In this document: positions 44,572 through 54,740 of the stretch, in pieces
Layout of the letters: every line of letters begins with the position of its first letter
Position numbering within the stretch: the first letter of the stretch is position 1
Origin: Desmodus rotundus
Lineage: Eukaryota; Chordata; Mammalia; Chiroptera; Phyllostomidae
DNA: 64,000 nt
Assembly: GCF_022682495.2 (NCBI RefSeq)
Contig: NC_071391.1
Span: forward strand, 126,523,896-126,587,895
Direction: 5' to 3'
The notes under the pieces: generated by a model
The model's database searches: none
Told to the model about the DNA's origin: nothing
What the model saw: only the letters and a program-made list of their open reading frames with translations
Translations under genes and position numbers: made by a program

Positions 44572-44828
44572 TTTATTTTTTAAAGATTTTATTTATTTAT
44601 TTTTAGAGAGAGTGGAAGGGAAGGAAAACGAGGGGGGAGAGAAATGTCAATGTGTGGTTGCCTCTCGTGCACCTCCAGACCACATGCCTGGGTTGTGGGC
44701 CAGGGCCCCCAGCTGGGGACGTGCGAGAGACAACCAGTAGATATATCTCATACATCAATGTTTCTCTCCCTCTCTTTCTCCCTCCCTTCCCCTCTCTCTA
44801 AAAATAAATAAATAAAATCTTTCAAAAA
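44572..44828. mobile_element. Palindromic Ves SINE derivative
   Basis: The left part is the antisense 3' end of a Ves SINE and the right part a sense Ves 3' half. Bases 44,582-44,612 are the exact reverse complement of 44,792-44,822 (31 of 31), separated by 179 bases. Inside, 'gagaaatgtcaatgtgtggttgcctctcgtgc' (44,639) and 'gcgagagacaaccag...catcaatgtttctctccc' (44,723) extend the symmetry imperfectly. No tRNA-like head remains. A transcript would fold into a long hairpin. Confidence 0.85.
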
Positions 44829-46219
44829 ATGTTTTGGGGTTTGCTATCTAGTGGCTCTATTTGTTGTTATGTGGGGATTTGGAGAGAGTAAAAATCTATG
44901 TTTCTGCTTCCATCATTGCAGAATCTTCTAAATCTCAAAACATTTTTTAAATGTACAACAGTATTGTCCAGCACACAGACCATAAGAAGATGGTCTCTTG
45001 ACACAGTAGCTTGTATCATAGATCTTAGAATTAGATCCTCAATAAATCAGCTGGTCAAGTTCCCTGTGGTTCAGGCATGAAATATATCATCTTAAACTCA
45101 GAACAGGTGGCAGGAGCATTCCAAAGTTAAGTAGGAGTGGAACCTATTTAGTAGTTTTGAATTTTGACATTTTCTTAAGAGTGTTCGTGCAATTAAATAT
45201 CTAAACATAAAAATACATACTACAAAATATTATTCATATTAAAATAAACATGCAAACAGCAGGTTTATCTTACATTTGGGTATGGATGAGTGTTAAAGTG
45301 TCTGTATTAGTTATAGTTATGAATTGGAAATATTAACTTAAAATAGCTACTTTTTAAAACAAATCTGAAAATCTGCTAAGAGCAACATCCAAATCAATCA
45401 GTTTGTAAAAAGCTTTTTGAGTGAGCCAGAATATTTTAATTCAAATCCCTGTGAATTAAGTAGGGAATAAAATCTCTGGTGATGATAAAATATTGAACTA
45501 ACAAGTGATAGAAGGGGGTTTTTTTATTTTTAAAAAAAAGAAAAGAAAGGAAGGAAGAAAGAAAGCTCTCCATAACAACAAAAAGAAATAACTACAAGAT
45601 GAAAATAACCTAAAAGCAAACAGAACATATCATTAATAGAGTCCTTCATTATCTAGTGTAGCCTATAATGGAGAAAACAGCAAGTGTAATTCTCTTATCT
45701 TACCACAGGCAGTATGCATACCCTGTAAAATCCATCTCTTCATTTTCTGGTTGAAAAGATCATTGTATAAAAGTACTGCTAGGGAGTAGAGGTCATGCTG
45801 ATTTATTGGCAATTAAACCTGCAGGATTTCTGCACTCCCTTCAAAACAAAGTATCTAAGGCTATTCAGCCAGGATGATTACATAGTGGGCTATCTACTAA
45901 AACCCGGGAGTCTTTCTATTAGTGCACAACAGATACAACTGACTTGGCTGTAGTTAGATTACTGCTATTTTTTGAACAGATTCTTATTGTATCTTCCTCA
46001 AATTGCCTATGCCCAAAGAATTACCTTGTTAGTCAGTTTAATAAAGCAGAATCTTACCAAATGGTAGATAATTCTGCTTGGGTGTATAAGAACTTTGGTG
46101 CAAATATAAACTCAATTAAAGCAAGCAAATGTATTACTGAATCTAAATAATCTGTCTACGGTGCTTCAACCCTAGCTTTCTGAAATGTTTTGAGATGATG
46201 GTTTAGGGGGTTGATACTT
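44829..46219. other. No gene recognised
   Basis: AT-rich sequence with short open frames only. A GGAA/GAAA-rich patch lies at about 45,535-45,566. Confidence 0.5.
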
Positions 46220-46580
46220 GTTATGGATTAAATGTTAATGATCCCCCAAACTCATTTGTTGAAACCCTAAACCCTAATATGATAGCATTCGAAGGTGAAG
46301 CCGTTGGGAGGTCATTAGGTCATGAAGGTGGAGCCCTCATAAATGGAATTAATGTGCAAATAAAAGGGACCCCAGAGAGCTTTCTCCCCCTGTTTTTGCC
46401 ATATGAGGACACAAGGAAAAGTCAGCAGTTTGCAGATCAGAAGTGGGCTCTCACCAGGACCCCATTATGCTAGTACACTGATCTCAGAGTTCCAGCCTCC
46501 AGAACTGTGAGAAATAAATTCCAATTGTTGAAAAGACACCCAATCTATGATACTTTGTTATAACAGTCCAGAGTAAGATA
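46220..46580 (+). mobile_element. MaLR-type LTR, near complete
   Basis: Same family and order as 40,565-40,925: 'tgttatggattaaatgttaatg', 'gggaggtcattaggtcatgaaggtggagccctcataaatgg', 'gccatatgaggacacaaggaaaagtc', 'gttccagcctccagaactgtgagaaataaattcc'. Confidence 0.88.
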
Positions 46581-47275
46581 ATACCGGTGCAAATTAGCTA
46601 GTTTTTAGCCATTCCATGTCTAGACACAACTCAGGTTACTTAGGCTAGTTGTTCAGACCATGAATGCCATTTATATATAGATATTTCCACTTGTCCTATA
46701 GATGGTGACAGGCAGACTCAAGTGCTAGGAATGATGGGCTTTCAGCGACACAGGAAGAAAGGTAGAAATAGATTGGATGAGGGTGGAAAAAAATGATCAC
46801 ATTAACATTTCTGCCTCCACCTAACCTTACCTGCCAGAATGAGTCTGATTATATTATACTTCAGTTGCTATGTACTTCTTAGAAACAGGAGTATAGCCAC
46901 TGTACATTGTATCATATAGGATTATCTGCCTCAGGCACTAGCCTACCTCCACTATCCCTAGCTTTCTCCTCCTCCCTACTAGCATATATTGCTAAAGTCT
47001 CACTTATTCATTCATCCACTCCATTCATTCATTCAGTAAATATTTACTGAGACTTTAATATGTGCCAATTACTGTTCTAGCTCCTTGCAATATAGCATCT
47101 CTATAGTGTACTCTGGGTTTGAATTTTTACTTATAAAATTTTAAATTAAAACAATATATTTATTTTGAAAAATATACAATAATATAAAGGAGAAATTTTA
47201 ATCTACATGTAATCCCAACAAATACTGTTAAATCTTTACTGAGTTTCTTTTCAGTCTTTTTTCCCCCTCTTCTAA
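46581..47275. other. No gene; L2-like tail
   Basis: 'ttcattcatccactccattcattcattcagtaaatatttactgagactttaatatgtgccaattactgttctagc' (47,006-47,080) is antisense L2-tail-like. Otherwise unassigned. Confidence 0.5.
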
Positions 47276-47514
47276 TGTTTTTAAGTTGAAATACTACAGG
47301 CATGTGAAATATCTGAGACTGAAAAAATAAGCACCCGCATGCCCTTTACACAGTTTAAAAAATAAAATATTACACAAACTGTTGAAGGCCCCTTCCCAGC
47401 TATATTCAACTTTGTCACTGTCAGGGTTACCATTACTGTAATTTTTTTTTACCACATCATAAATAATATGTAGTACAGTTTGAACTATGTGGGTTCACAT
47501 ATACTCATTTTTTC

Positions 47515-49464
47515 TTTTTTTAAAAATATATTTGATCAATTATGGTATTACAGTTGTCCCATTTCCCCCCTTTATTCCCCTTTGCCCTGCACACACCCTC
47601 CCACCCTCATTCCCCTTCTTTAGTTCATGTCCATGGGTCATACATATAAATTCTTTGGCTTCTACATTTCCTATGCTATTCTTAACCTCCCCCTATTTTC
47701 TACCTACCATTTATGCTACTTATTCTCTGCACCTTTTCCCCCCTCTCTCCCCCTCCCACTCCCCTGCTGATAACCCTCCATGTGATCTTCATTTCTGTGA
47801 TTCTTTTCCTGTTCTAGTTGTTTGCTTAGTTTGCTTTTGTTTTTGTTTTAGGTGTGGTTGTTAATAACTGTTTGCTGTCATTTTACTGTTCATATATTTT
47901 ATCTTCTTTTTCTTAGATAACTCCCTTTAATATTTCATATAATAAGGGCTTGGTGATGATAAACTCCTTTAACTTGACTTCATCTAGGAAGCACTTTATC
48001 TGCCCTTCCATTCTAAATGAAAGCTTTGCCGGATAGACTAATCTTAGATGTAGGTCCTTGCCTTTCATGACTTGGAATACTTCTTGCCAGCCCCTTCTTG
48101 CCTGAAAGTTTTCTTTTGAGAAATCACCTGACAGCCTTCTGGGAACTCCTTTGTAGGTAACTGTCTCCTTTTCTCTTACTGCTTTTAAGATTCTCTCCTT
48201 ATCTTTAATCTTGGCTAATGTAATTATGATGTGCCTTGGTGTGTTCCTCTTTGGGTCCAACTTTTTGGGACTCTCTGAGCTTCCTGGACTTCGTGGAAGT
48301 CTATTTCCTTTGCCAGGTTAAGGAAGTTCTCCAATATTTTTTCAAATAAGTTTTCCATTTCTTGCTCTTCCTCTTCTCCTTCTGGCACTCCTATGATTCA
48401 TATATTGGAAAGTTTAAAGTTGTCCCAGAGGTTCCAAAGCTTCTCCCATTTTTTTGAATTCTTGTTTCTTCATTCTGTTCTGGCTGAATGTTTTGTTCTT
48501 CTTTCTGGTCCAAACCGTTGATTTGAGTCCCGGTTTCCTTCCCATCACTGTTAGTTCCCTGTACATTTTCTTTTATCTCACTTAGCATAGCCTTCATTAT
48601 TTCCTCTAATTTGTGACCATATTCAACCCATTCTGTGAGCATCCAGATTACCAGTGATTTGAACCGTGCATCTGATAGGTTGGCTATCTCTTCATCGCTT
48701 AGTTGTATTTTTTCTGGAGCTTTGATCTGTTCTTTCATTTGGGCCATTTTTTTTTTTTTTTGTCTTGGCACCTGTTACATAGTAAGGGGTGGAGCCTTAG
48801 GTGTTCACCAGGGCAGGGTAACTCACAGCACTGCGTTGTGATGCTGTCTGTGGGGGAGGGGTCTGAGAGGGAACAGTGCCACTTGCTCAGCTCTCAGCCA
48901 GTTTTCAGTCACTTCCCCTACTACCCACAATCAAATTAGGCCCTTCTGGTGCTGATTCCCGGGTGGGTGGGTTTGTGTACGTTCTAGGCCCCTGTGGGTC
49001 TCTCCAATGAACTCTCCTGTGAGGCTTGGAGTTTCTCCCACTGCTGCCTCAACCCCCACAGGTGTTTTCAGTCAGAGGTTTGAAGCTTTATTTCCCCCAC
49101 ACTGGAACTCTAGGTTGTATGGGGTCTGTCTCGCTCCCCTGGTTTGTCCTCTTGGTTGTCCTCCTGGTTTATCCGCACATGAATGTGGGACTGCCCAGTC
49201 AGCCAGCCACTGCCTTGCCTGTCCTGGTCCTCCAGCCGCAGCCCTGCCACTAGTCCTCTCTGCCTGGCTGCCATCTCCGCCCCTCCTACAGGTCTGGATG
49301 AATGTTTTTTCTTTAACTCCTTGGTTGTTGGACTTCCATACAGTTCAGTTTTCTGTCAGTTCTGGTTGTTTTTTGTTTTTAAATGTGTTTTTGTCCTTCA
49401 TTTGGTTGTGCAAGGAGGCACCGTTTGTCTACCTATGCCTCCATCTTGGCCAGAAGTCCCCCTA
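47515..49464 (-). mobile_element. Half-L1 (HAL1-type) element: 5' UTR, ORF1 and 3' UTR, no ORF2
   Basis: On the minus strand the element begins at about 49,464 with 'ggggacttctggccaagatgg', the form of an intact L1 5' end. It has a GC-rich 5' UTR to about 48,775 and ORF1-derived sequence to 47,913. After only about 130 bases it enters the 3' UTR and ends in an A tail at 47,515-47,525. No endonuclease or reverse transcriptase region is present. ATTTTTTC at 47,507-47,514 and 49,465-49,472 is a plausible target duplication. The 1.95-kb size and layout are those of HAL1 elements, which depend on L1 proteins in trans. Its tail matches the copy at 32,344-32,650. Confidence 0.88.
47913..48771 (-). 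pseudogene. Broken ORF1 of the half-L1 (L1 ORF1p-like)
   Basis: L1 ORF1p is a trimeric RNA-binding chaperone with coiled coil, RRM and C-terminal domain. Here the N-terminal part runs 48,771-48,391 and begins in-frame GTG-CCA-AGA-CAA; the first ATG is at 48,747 (MAQMKEQ), so the original start may have mutated. A glutamate/lysine-rich helical stretch (LEEIMKAMLSEIKENVQ) fits the coiled coil. The RRM start (IIGVPEGEEEE, near 48,388) lies in another frame after a stop, and 48,260-47,913 gives the C-terminal part (HIIITLAKIKDKERIL, LVYPAKLSF). At least two frame changes and a TGA make it non-coding. There is no following ORF2. Confidence 0.85.
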
Positions 49465-50152
49465 ATTTTTTCAATAAATATACAGTTGCCCCTCTGTATG
49501 CCCAGATTTTGCATCCACAGATTAAAAATAGTTTTTTCGATCTGCCATTGGGAATCCACAGATGCAGAGGGTCAACTGTATGCACTGTTCTACACCATTT
49601 CATATTAGGGACTTGGGCATCTATTGATTTTGGTATTCTCAGAGTGTCCCAGAACTTGGACCCAAGAAGGAACCATCCTCCCAACAGATACCAAGGGATG
49701 ACTGTATTGTGGTATATTTTTACTACACATGGGTAATATAAAGGAGTGTTTTGCATGTTTTTAAAACTTTATATGAATATCATTCTGAATACATTCCTCT
49801 GCAATTTTATCCCTCATCATTGTTTTTAAAATTTATTCATATTGATGTATATATAGTTCCACTGCATTGATTTTAACTGTTGTATCATTGATATTCCCAT
49901 GGATGAATATGCCACAATTTATCCATTTTCCTATGGGTTAACATGCAAGTTAGTTCTAATATCTTGTTAAAAACATGCAATGACCATTCTATACATGTTC
50001 CCTTAAGCACATGAGGAGGAATTTCTCTAGGGTATGTAATCTAGGAATAAAATCATTGAAACAAAGGGTGTAAATTACTTGGATATTATCAAATGGCCCT
50101 TCAAAGTGGTTGCGTTAACTTACACTCATACCAGTAATATGTGTAATGTACT

Positions 50153-50791
50153 CTTTTTTTTTTAGCATCCAAAATCTTTTTAATAACAAGGGGTTAGTTT
50201 TTGTAGCCCCAGCTAGCCTATGAGCCTCTTGAGTGCTAGAACTTCTGGCCCTTGGAGTATATGTAAGTTTTGGTGTAGCTGTGAAGGGTTCCTAGGTCCT
50301 TGACAAAACACCTGTACACCTCTTGGCCCTTGCTAGGACCAGAGAGCAGAATGGTGTCATGGTCCTTAGGGGTGTCTAGGGCCAGCTGGCTGAAGGTGAG
50401 GATCTTGCCTCCAGCCCTAAGGATAAGGCTCCTGGTGCAGCTTCTCACACAAAATGCACACACCTTCAGTTTGGGCACCTCCTGGACATGCACATTATGG
50501 GCTATAGTCCCTACAATCACAGTGGTTTTGCCCTCCTGGCCAGGAAGCTTCATCTTCCCGATCACTGAGAAAAGGACAGAGGGGGCTAATTGGTGCCACT
50601 CATGAACAGCCTCTTCAGCACCACTTCATTGAAGATGGAGTTGGTTCATGTGGCCAGAAACAGGTACAGCTTGACCAACAGCCTTGGGTAAGTGTCCTAG
50701 CTCTTGATCTCCTTACACCAAACCTTTCAGTCTTCGTCGTGGTAGATGTTGACTCCCATGATGGCGCCTCCGATTTCACCAGGTCCGGAAA
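50153..50791 (-). pseudogene. RPL18: Processed pseudogene of ribosomal protein L18 (RPL18, eL18)
   Basis: On the minus strand, 5' UTR-like sequence ('ccggacctggtgaaatcggaggcgccatc') precedes an ATG at 50,759 (MGVNIYHDED). [20 protein letters not shown], then, shifted, [41 protein letters not shown] and VLLSGP-like segments cover the 188-residue large-subunit protein. Stops occur at codon 11 (CGA to TGA type), near codons 21 and 38 and further on, with a frameshift near 50,570. No introns. A T run (50,154-50,164) marks the poly(A) tail. GTGTAATGTACT at 50,141-50,152 and 50,792-50,803 is a perfect 12-bp target duplication. Dead L1-mediated retrocopy; the longest leftover frame is 109 codons. 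Confidence 0.96.
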
Positions 50792-50803
50792 GTGTAATGT
50801 ACT

Positions 50804-51190
50804 TTTTAAGTGTAAAGAAATATATACATTCATGCATGTATATGGTGAATAAGTCATGTATATGGATCAGGGATCAAAAGACCCAAGCCTGGATATTCTC
50901 ACCTGTCTCTCTTTCCCTCTCTTATTTGCCCCAACCTAATTCCTCTCACCGTCCTGTCCTTCTAGGCCCTGCTCAAGTCCCTCAGAAGGCCTTCTTTATC
51001 ACACAGTTCTTCACATCTCTCCTGTCCCTGACCTCCCAAGGCAGCCCCTCACCACCAGGTTTTATTTAGTGTTTCAGGGGTCCATGCTCTGGTTCCACAT
51101 CATATGATGTGCTCCTCAAAGGCAGAAACCATCCTGAGGATTTATTAGCATCTCCCAGAATCCAGTGCCACATTCATAATGAGTTCTTCA
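50804..51190 (+). repeat. L2 3' fragment
   Basis: 'ccctgctcaagtccctcagaaggccttctttatcacac' and 'tgtgctcctcaaaggcagaaaccatcctgaggatttattagcatctcccagaatccagtgcc' follow the L2 3' end pattern from about 50,900. Confidence 0.6.
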
Positions 51191-51829
51191 TGAGGTTGGT
51201 GAATTGTTGACAGGGTGAAGGCAATTTCCTTTTCCTCCCATAGAGAGATCAGGTCATATTCCTGGAGTGATTTCCTAGAAACAACTAACCTCCCTTGCTT
51301 TGGTAACATCTTGTTAACATGCAGATCCACATACCCATTGCTCCAATAATTGCATTCCCCTGTATATACTCTAGAGAACTGCCCTTATATACAGTCCCAC
51401 TTTTCTCTTATATTCCTGCTCTTAGTAAATTTTCAATGACATTTCATAAACACTTAGGCTAATCTTGAAGCAACCATAAATGATAAAACTGTTTTTCGAA
51501 AACCATAGCTACATATAGTTCTGCATATATAGGCTTACAGTTCATCTTTGTTCAACTTGGAAGAAGTCTATCCTGTGAGTTGTTGGTCTGCTCAGTTACC
51601 AAAGCACATTCTATTCTTAGTCCTGGGTCTGTGAGAAGTCTGGATTCTCCTGTTCTTTATTTCTACTTATCTTCTTGTCTGCTCCTCCCACGTCCTGAGC
51701 AATACACTGAACTCTTTTTACCATATTTACTCCCAAATCTTATTCTGTTTTCCTCAACAGAATGTCAAATATTCAGCTTCATTTTCTAATCAGGTTTTAT
51801 TGAAACTTCTTACATTTTGACAGCAATGT
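51191..51829. other. No gene recognised
   Basis: Short open frames only; no named repeat. Confidence 0.5.
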
Positions 51830-52060
51830 GGTGTAGTAAAAAGAAAGCAGGTTTTAGAGCCCATAAAACTGGGTTTGAACTCTGCTTTATTAGTTTACTG
51901 TTACTTTAGGTAACTTACTATAACTCCATTATTTGTCAGAAAAATAAGCCCTCTATTTTATGCTGAGAGAATTAAACAGGATAACATCGGTTAAGTGTAT
52001 TTATCGTAGTGTCTTGCATAGAGTAGTTGCTTGTTAACTATTAGCATCATTCCTCTTTTA
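51830..52060 (+). repeat. MIR SINE, near full length
   Basis: 'aatgtggtgtagtaaaaagaaagcagg', 'ccataaaactgggtttgaactctgctttattagtttactg', 'ggtaacttactataactcc', 'gagagaattaaacaggataac' and 'gtgtcttgcatagagtagttgcttgttaactattagc' follow MIR from head to 3' end. Confidence 0.85.
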
Positions 52061-52379
52061 TTCTCCTTCCTCCCCCTGAATTACTCTCAGGTAATTTTTC
52101 TTAAAAGAGATGCAATAGAAAGTCACCTGTGTGACCAAAAAGACCTCCATCACAGCCCACACACACAAAAAAAATCCTCTTGTCAGCATTCCAGAAATTT
52201 TACCTCTATCAAGTAATTATTTTACACTCCTAATTGACAGGTATTGCAGACCCCATCTCCACTGCAAGAGAGTTTTTGGCACTTTGTCCCAGGACAGGGA
52301 AAAGACCATCTTATCAGTTGAGCTGAGGGACCTATTAAGTATTTGATGTCTCCTAAAAAGAAAGAAATGTTTCTCTTTT
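52061..52379. other. No gene recognised
   Basis: Two overlapping 61-71-codon frames without recognised content. Confidence 0.5.
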
Positions 52380-53540
52380 GTTACCAAACAGCAAGTGGGG
52401 ACCTACTGCTTGCCGACACCCTCTAGGCAAAATTCCAGAGGAAAAGGTTTGGTAATAAAGGAAAGGAGTCTTCATTCAAAAGCTACACAGTTTTGGAACA
52501 ACAGCTTTCCACATGCATTAGTCACTTAAGCCTATCAATTAAGGCTAAAATCTTTAACTTCTGAGTTTCTGTATCATTCCCCCTTTTCGTTTAAAATTCT
52601 TATTTCTATAGGATTTGTTTACACACTAAAGCAACATAAGATATGAAAGGTACACAATTTTGGAAAAAATGGCAGGCTTCTGCCTCAGAGCCCATCCCCT
52701 TTAGAATACCTAAAGAATAACCCTGCCATCCTCTTGCCAGGCCAGCCCGATCCAGGCTGTGCTTGGAGTTTCTTCTTCCATCCAAAGTGCCATCTTTTGG
52801 GAAATGCAGGCAGCTGCAGCACAATCATCCATGCATCCTCGAAGAAGAGAGCCAGAAAGCCAGTCTCTGCCTTCCTTTTATTTTAAATCTTCTGGCCCAA
52901 AATTTCATGCAGTCTGAGGCAGTCAGCTTCTCAGCCACTCCCACCCTAGACTGTTTATCATTGCCTCAGGCAACCTCCTGTTATGGCCCCTTCTTACTCC
53001 TCCCTAGTAATCTGATCATATCTCTGTATTGCTTTGACAAATATATATTATAGTGGGGGAGGGAAAAAATGTCTTCTACTTTCAAGGTTCTTTTGGCTGG
53101 TCAAATAATCAAACAGATGTGAGGCAGATTAGCAAGAGATAATAACCAAATTTAATATATATATATATATATGTATGGGGAACCCCACCAATGTGAGAAA
53201 GTCAGAGACCCCACATGCATGAGAAATTTAGAGACAGAGAGGGAACATGGGTATATATGACATTCTGAGCTAGAGATGAAGTAAATTGTCTAGGGGGCTG
53301 CAAAGGCTCATTGCAGAATGATAAGAAGAGACATTTAGTAAACAGAGGTTTTCCCTGCCCTATAGATAGGTCAAAACGGTTATCTCTAGTGATCTATTAT
53401 TGGCAAAGCTCCTAATTCAAGTTCTAGGCATTTAAAGGAGGAGAAGTGTCCCTTGAGCCCTGGGCTAAAGTTGTCTTTAGCTCAAAATAGTCTATATACC
53501 ACAGAGGCACATCTTGGTGTGACTCCTTCTGAACCCCCAC
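52380..53540 (-). mobile_element. Probable old LTR sequences, reverse orientation
   Basis: 'ggtttggtaataaaggaaaggagtcttcattcaaaagctacacag' (52,447) and, separately, 'aatcaaacagatgtgaggcagattagcaagagataataaccaaatttaatat' (53,106) each read as antisense LTR ends with a primer-distal poly(A)-like region. Two different elements are possible, divided near 53,060. A (TA)n tract lies at 53,154-53,172. Family and borders not determined. Confidence 0.35.
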
Positions 53541-53577
53541 TACACACACACACACACACACACACGCGCGCGCGCAC
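53541..53577. repeat. (CA)n-(CG)n alternating tract
   Basis: About 37 bases of strictly alternating pyrimidine and purine, CA repeats passing into five CG steps. Such tracts can adopt left-handed Z-DNA under supercoiling. Confidence 0.9.
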
Positions 53578-53593
53578 AAAGTAAGTTCTCAAT

Positions 53594-53817
53594 GTCCTGA
53601 CTGGTGTGGCTCAGTTGGTTGGATGTCTTCCCACAAAGTCAAAGGTTGCCAGTTCAATTCCCACTCAGGGTACATGTCTGGGTTGTTCGCCCTGTCCCCA
53701 GTCAGGGTGCACATGAGAGGCGACCAATCAATGTTTCTCTCACACATCAATGTTTCTCTCCCTCTCTCTCCCCTTCCCTCTCCCTCTAAGAATAAATAAG
53801 TAAAACCTTCAAAACAA
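53594..53817 (+). mobile_element. Ves SINE, near full length
   Basis: 'tgtcctgactggtgtggctcagttggttgg' (head with A box), 'aaaggttgccagttcaattcccactcaggg' (B box), 'catgagaggcgaccaatcaatgtttctctcac' and 'ctctaagaataaataagtaaaacc' tail. The CpG-poor B box suggests age. Best-preserved Ves head in the window. Confidence 0.95.
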
Positions 53818-54384
53818 TTTACCATAGGGTTATTGATATAAATGAGGATTGAGTTCCTATAACATATTTCTGGTCACAAAAACATCACCAAACTTCTAAA
53901 TAAAAACCCCAAACATCTCTAATACGAAACACTGAAATAAATGTGAGTTATGTGTACATGTAAGAAAGATTAATAAAAACAAGTGAGATAATTATTTTTC
54001 AGCTCACTTATTCCAGTTCATGGTACAAGGTGGGAACCAGCCCTACATAGCACACTCTTCCATTGCAGGGTGCATTCACACCCTCGCACCCCAGGCTCAT
54101 TCATACTGGGATGATTTAGACATATCAATTTCTTAATGTGTGCATCTTTGGGACATGGGAAGAAACCAGAGTTCTGGGAGAAAAACCACACAAACATGGG
54201 GATAATGTGCAAACTCCAGACAGAGAGTTTGCACATCCAGGAATTGATTATTTTCCCTCATCAACATTGTAACAAAATGATGTGGAATGAAAAGACATTA
54301 TTCAAGGACCTGTTGTATATATTATATTTATATTATTATCCAGTAAAATATCTATCTCCTTATACTGGTGCACCTGGTACATAT
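53818..54384. other. No gene recognised
   Basis: About 54,020-54,240 may be an old repeat ('caaacatggggataatgtgcaaactccagacag'), not supportable as a gene. Confidence 0.45.
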
Positions 54385-54740
54385 TGTCTTAGTCTATTTG
54401 GGCTGCTATAATAACATCATAAACTGGGTAGCATAAACAACAGAAATTTATTTCTCACAGTCTGGAGGCTGGGAATTCTAAGATCAAGGCACTGGCAGAT
54501 TTGGTGTCTGGTGAGGACCAAGCTCTTATTTTATAAACCACCATATCTTTGCTGTGTCCTCACACTGTGGATGGGGGTGAAGGCAGGTCACTTGGATCTT
54601 TATAATTTCATTCATGAGGGCTCCACCCTCATGACTTAATCACCCCCCAAAGTCCCCACCTCCAAACACCTTCACATTGGGGATTAGGTTTCAGCATATG
54701 AATTAGTAGGAGTGGGGGCACAATTATTCAGTCTATAGCT
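54385..54740 (-). mobile_element. MaLR-type LTR, reverse orientation
   Basis: 'cttagtctatttgggctgctataataacatcataaactgggtagc', 'aacagaaatttatttctcacagtctggaggctggg', 'gatttggtgtctggtgagg', 'catgagggctccaccctcatgacttaatcacc' and 'ggattaggtttcagcatatgaatt' are the reverse complement of the family at 40,565 and 46,220. Confidence 0.9.

Larger units (their letters stand above)
47475..49704 (+). mobile_element. Tigger-type DNA transposon, split by the half-L1
   Basis: The left piece 47,475-47,514 ('cagtttgaactatgtgggttcacatatactc') and right piece 49,465-49,482 ('attttttcaataaata') are adjoining Tigger-type terminal sequence. 49,483-49,704 forms a 222-bp unit with ends CAGTTGCCCCTCTGTAT and (inverted) CAGTCATCCCTTGGTAT, with TA on each side (49,481-49,482 and 49,705-49,706). 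It contains 'tgcatccacagatt' and 'ttgggaatccacagatgcagagg', typical of these elements. Whether the left piece and the 222-bp unit are one element or two nested ones I cannot settle. Confidence 0.7.
47280..50140 (-). mobile_element. Old antisense L1 3' end, host of nested insertions
   Basis: 47,280-47,474 ('ttgaaggccccttcccagctatattc...gggttaccattactg...accacatcataaataatatgtagta') and 49,720-50,140 ('gtgttttgcatgtttttaaaactttatatgaatatcattctg', 'ccacaatttatccattttcc', 'tcaaagtggttgcgttaacttacactcataccagtaatatg') are the two parts of one antisense L1 3' UTR and ORF2 end. The gap is filled by the Tigger and half-L1 elements. The RPL18 retrocopy interrupts it at 50,153. Confidence 0.75.

Noticed and set aside
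49007..49736. Overlapping plus-strand frames of 117-152 codons
   Set aside because: They lie antisense to the half-L1 5' UTR and extend into Tigger sequence; GC-rich chance frames.
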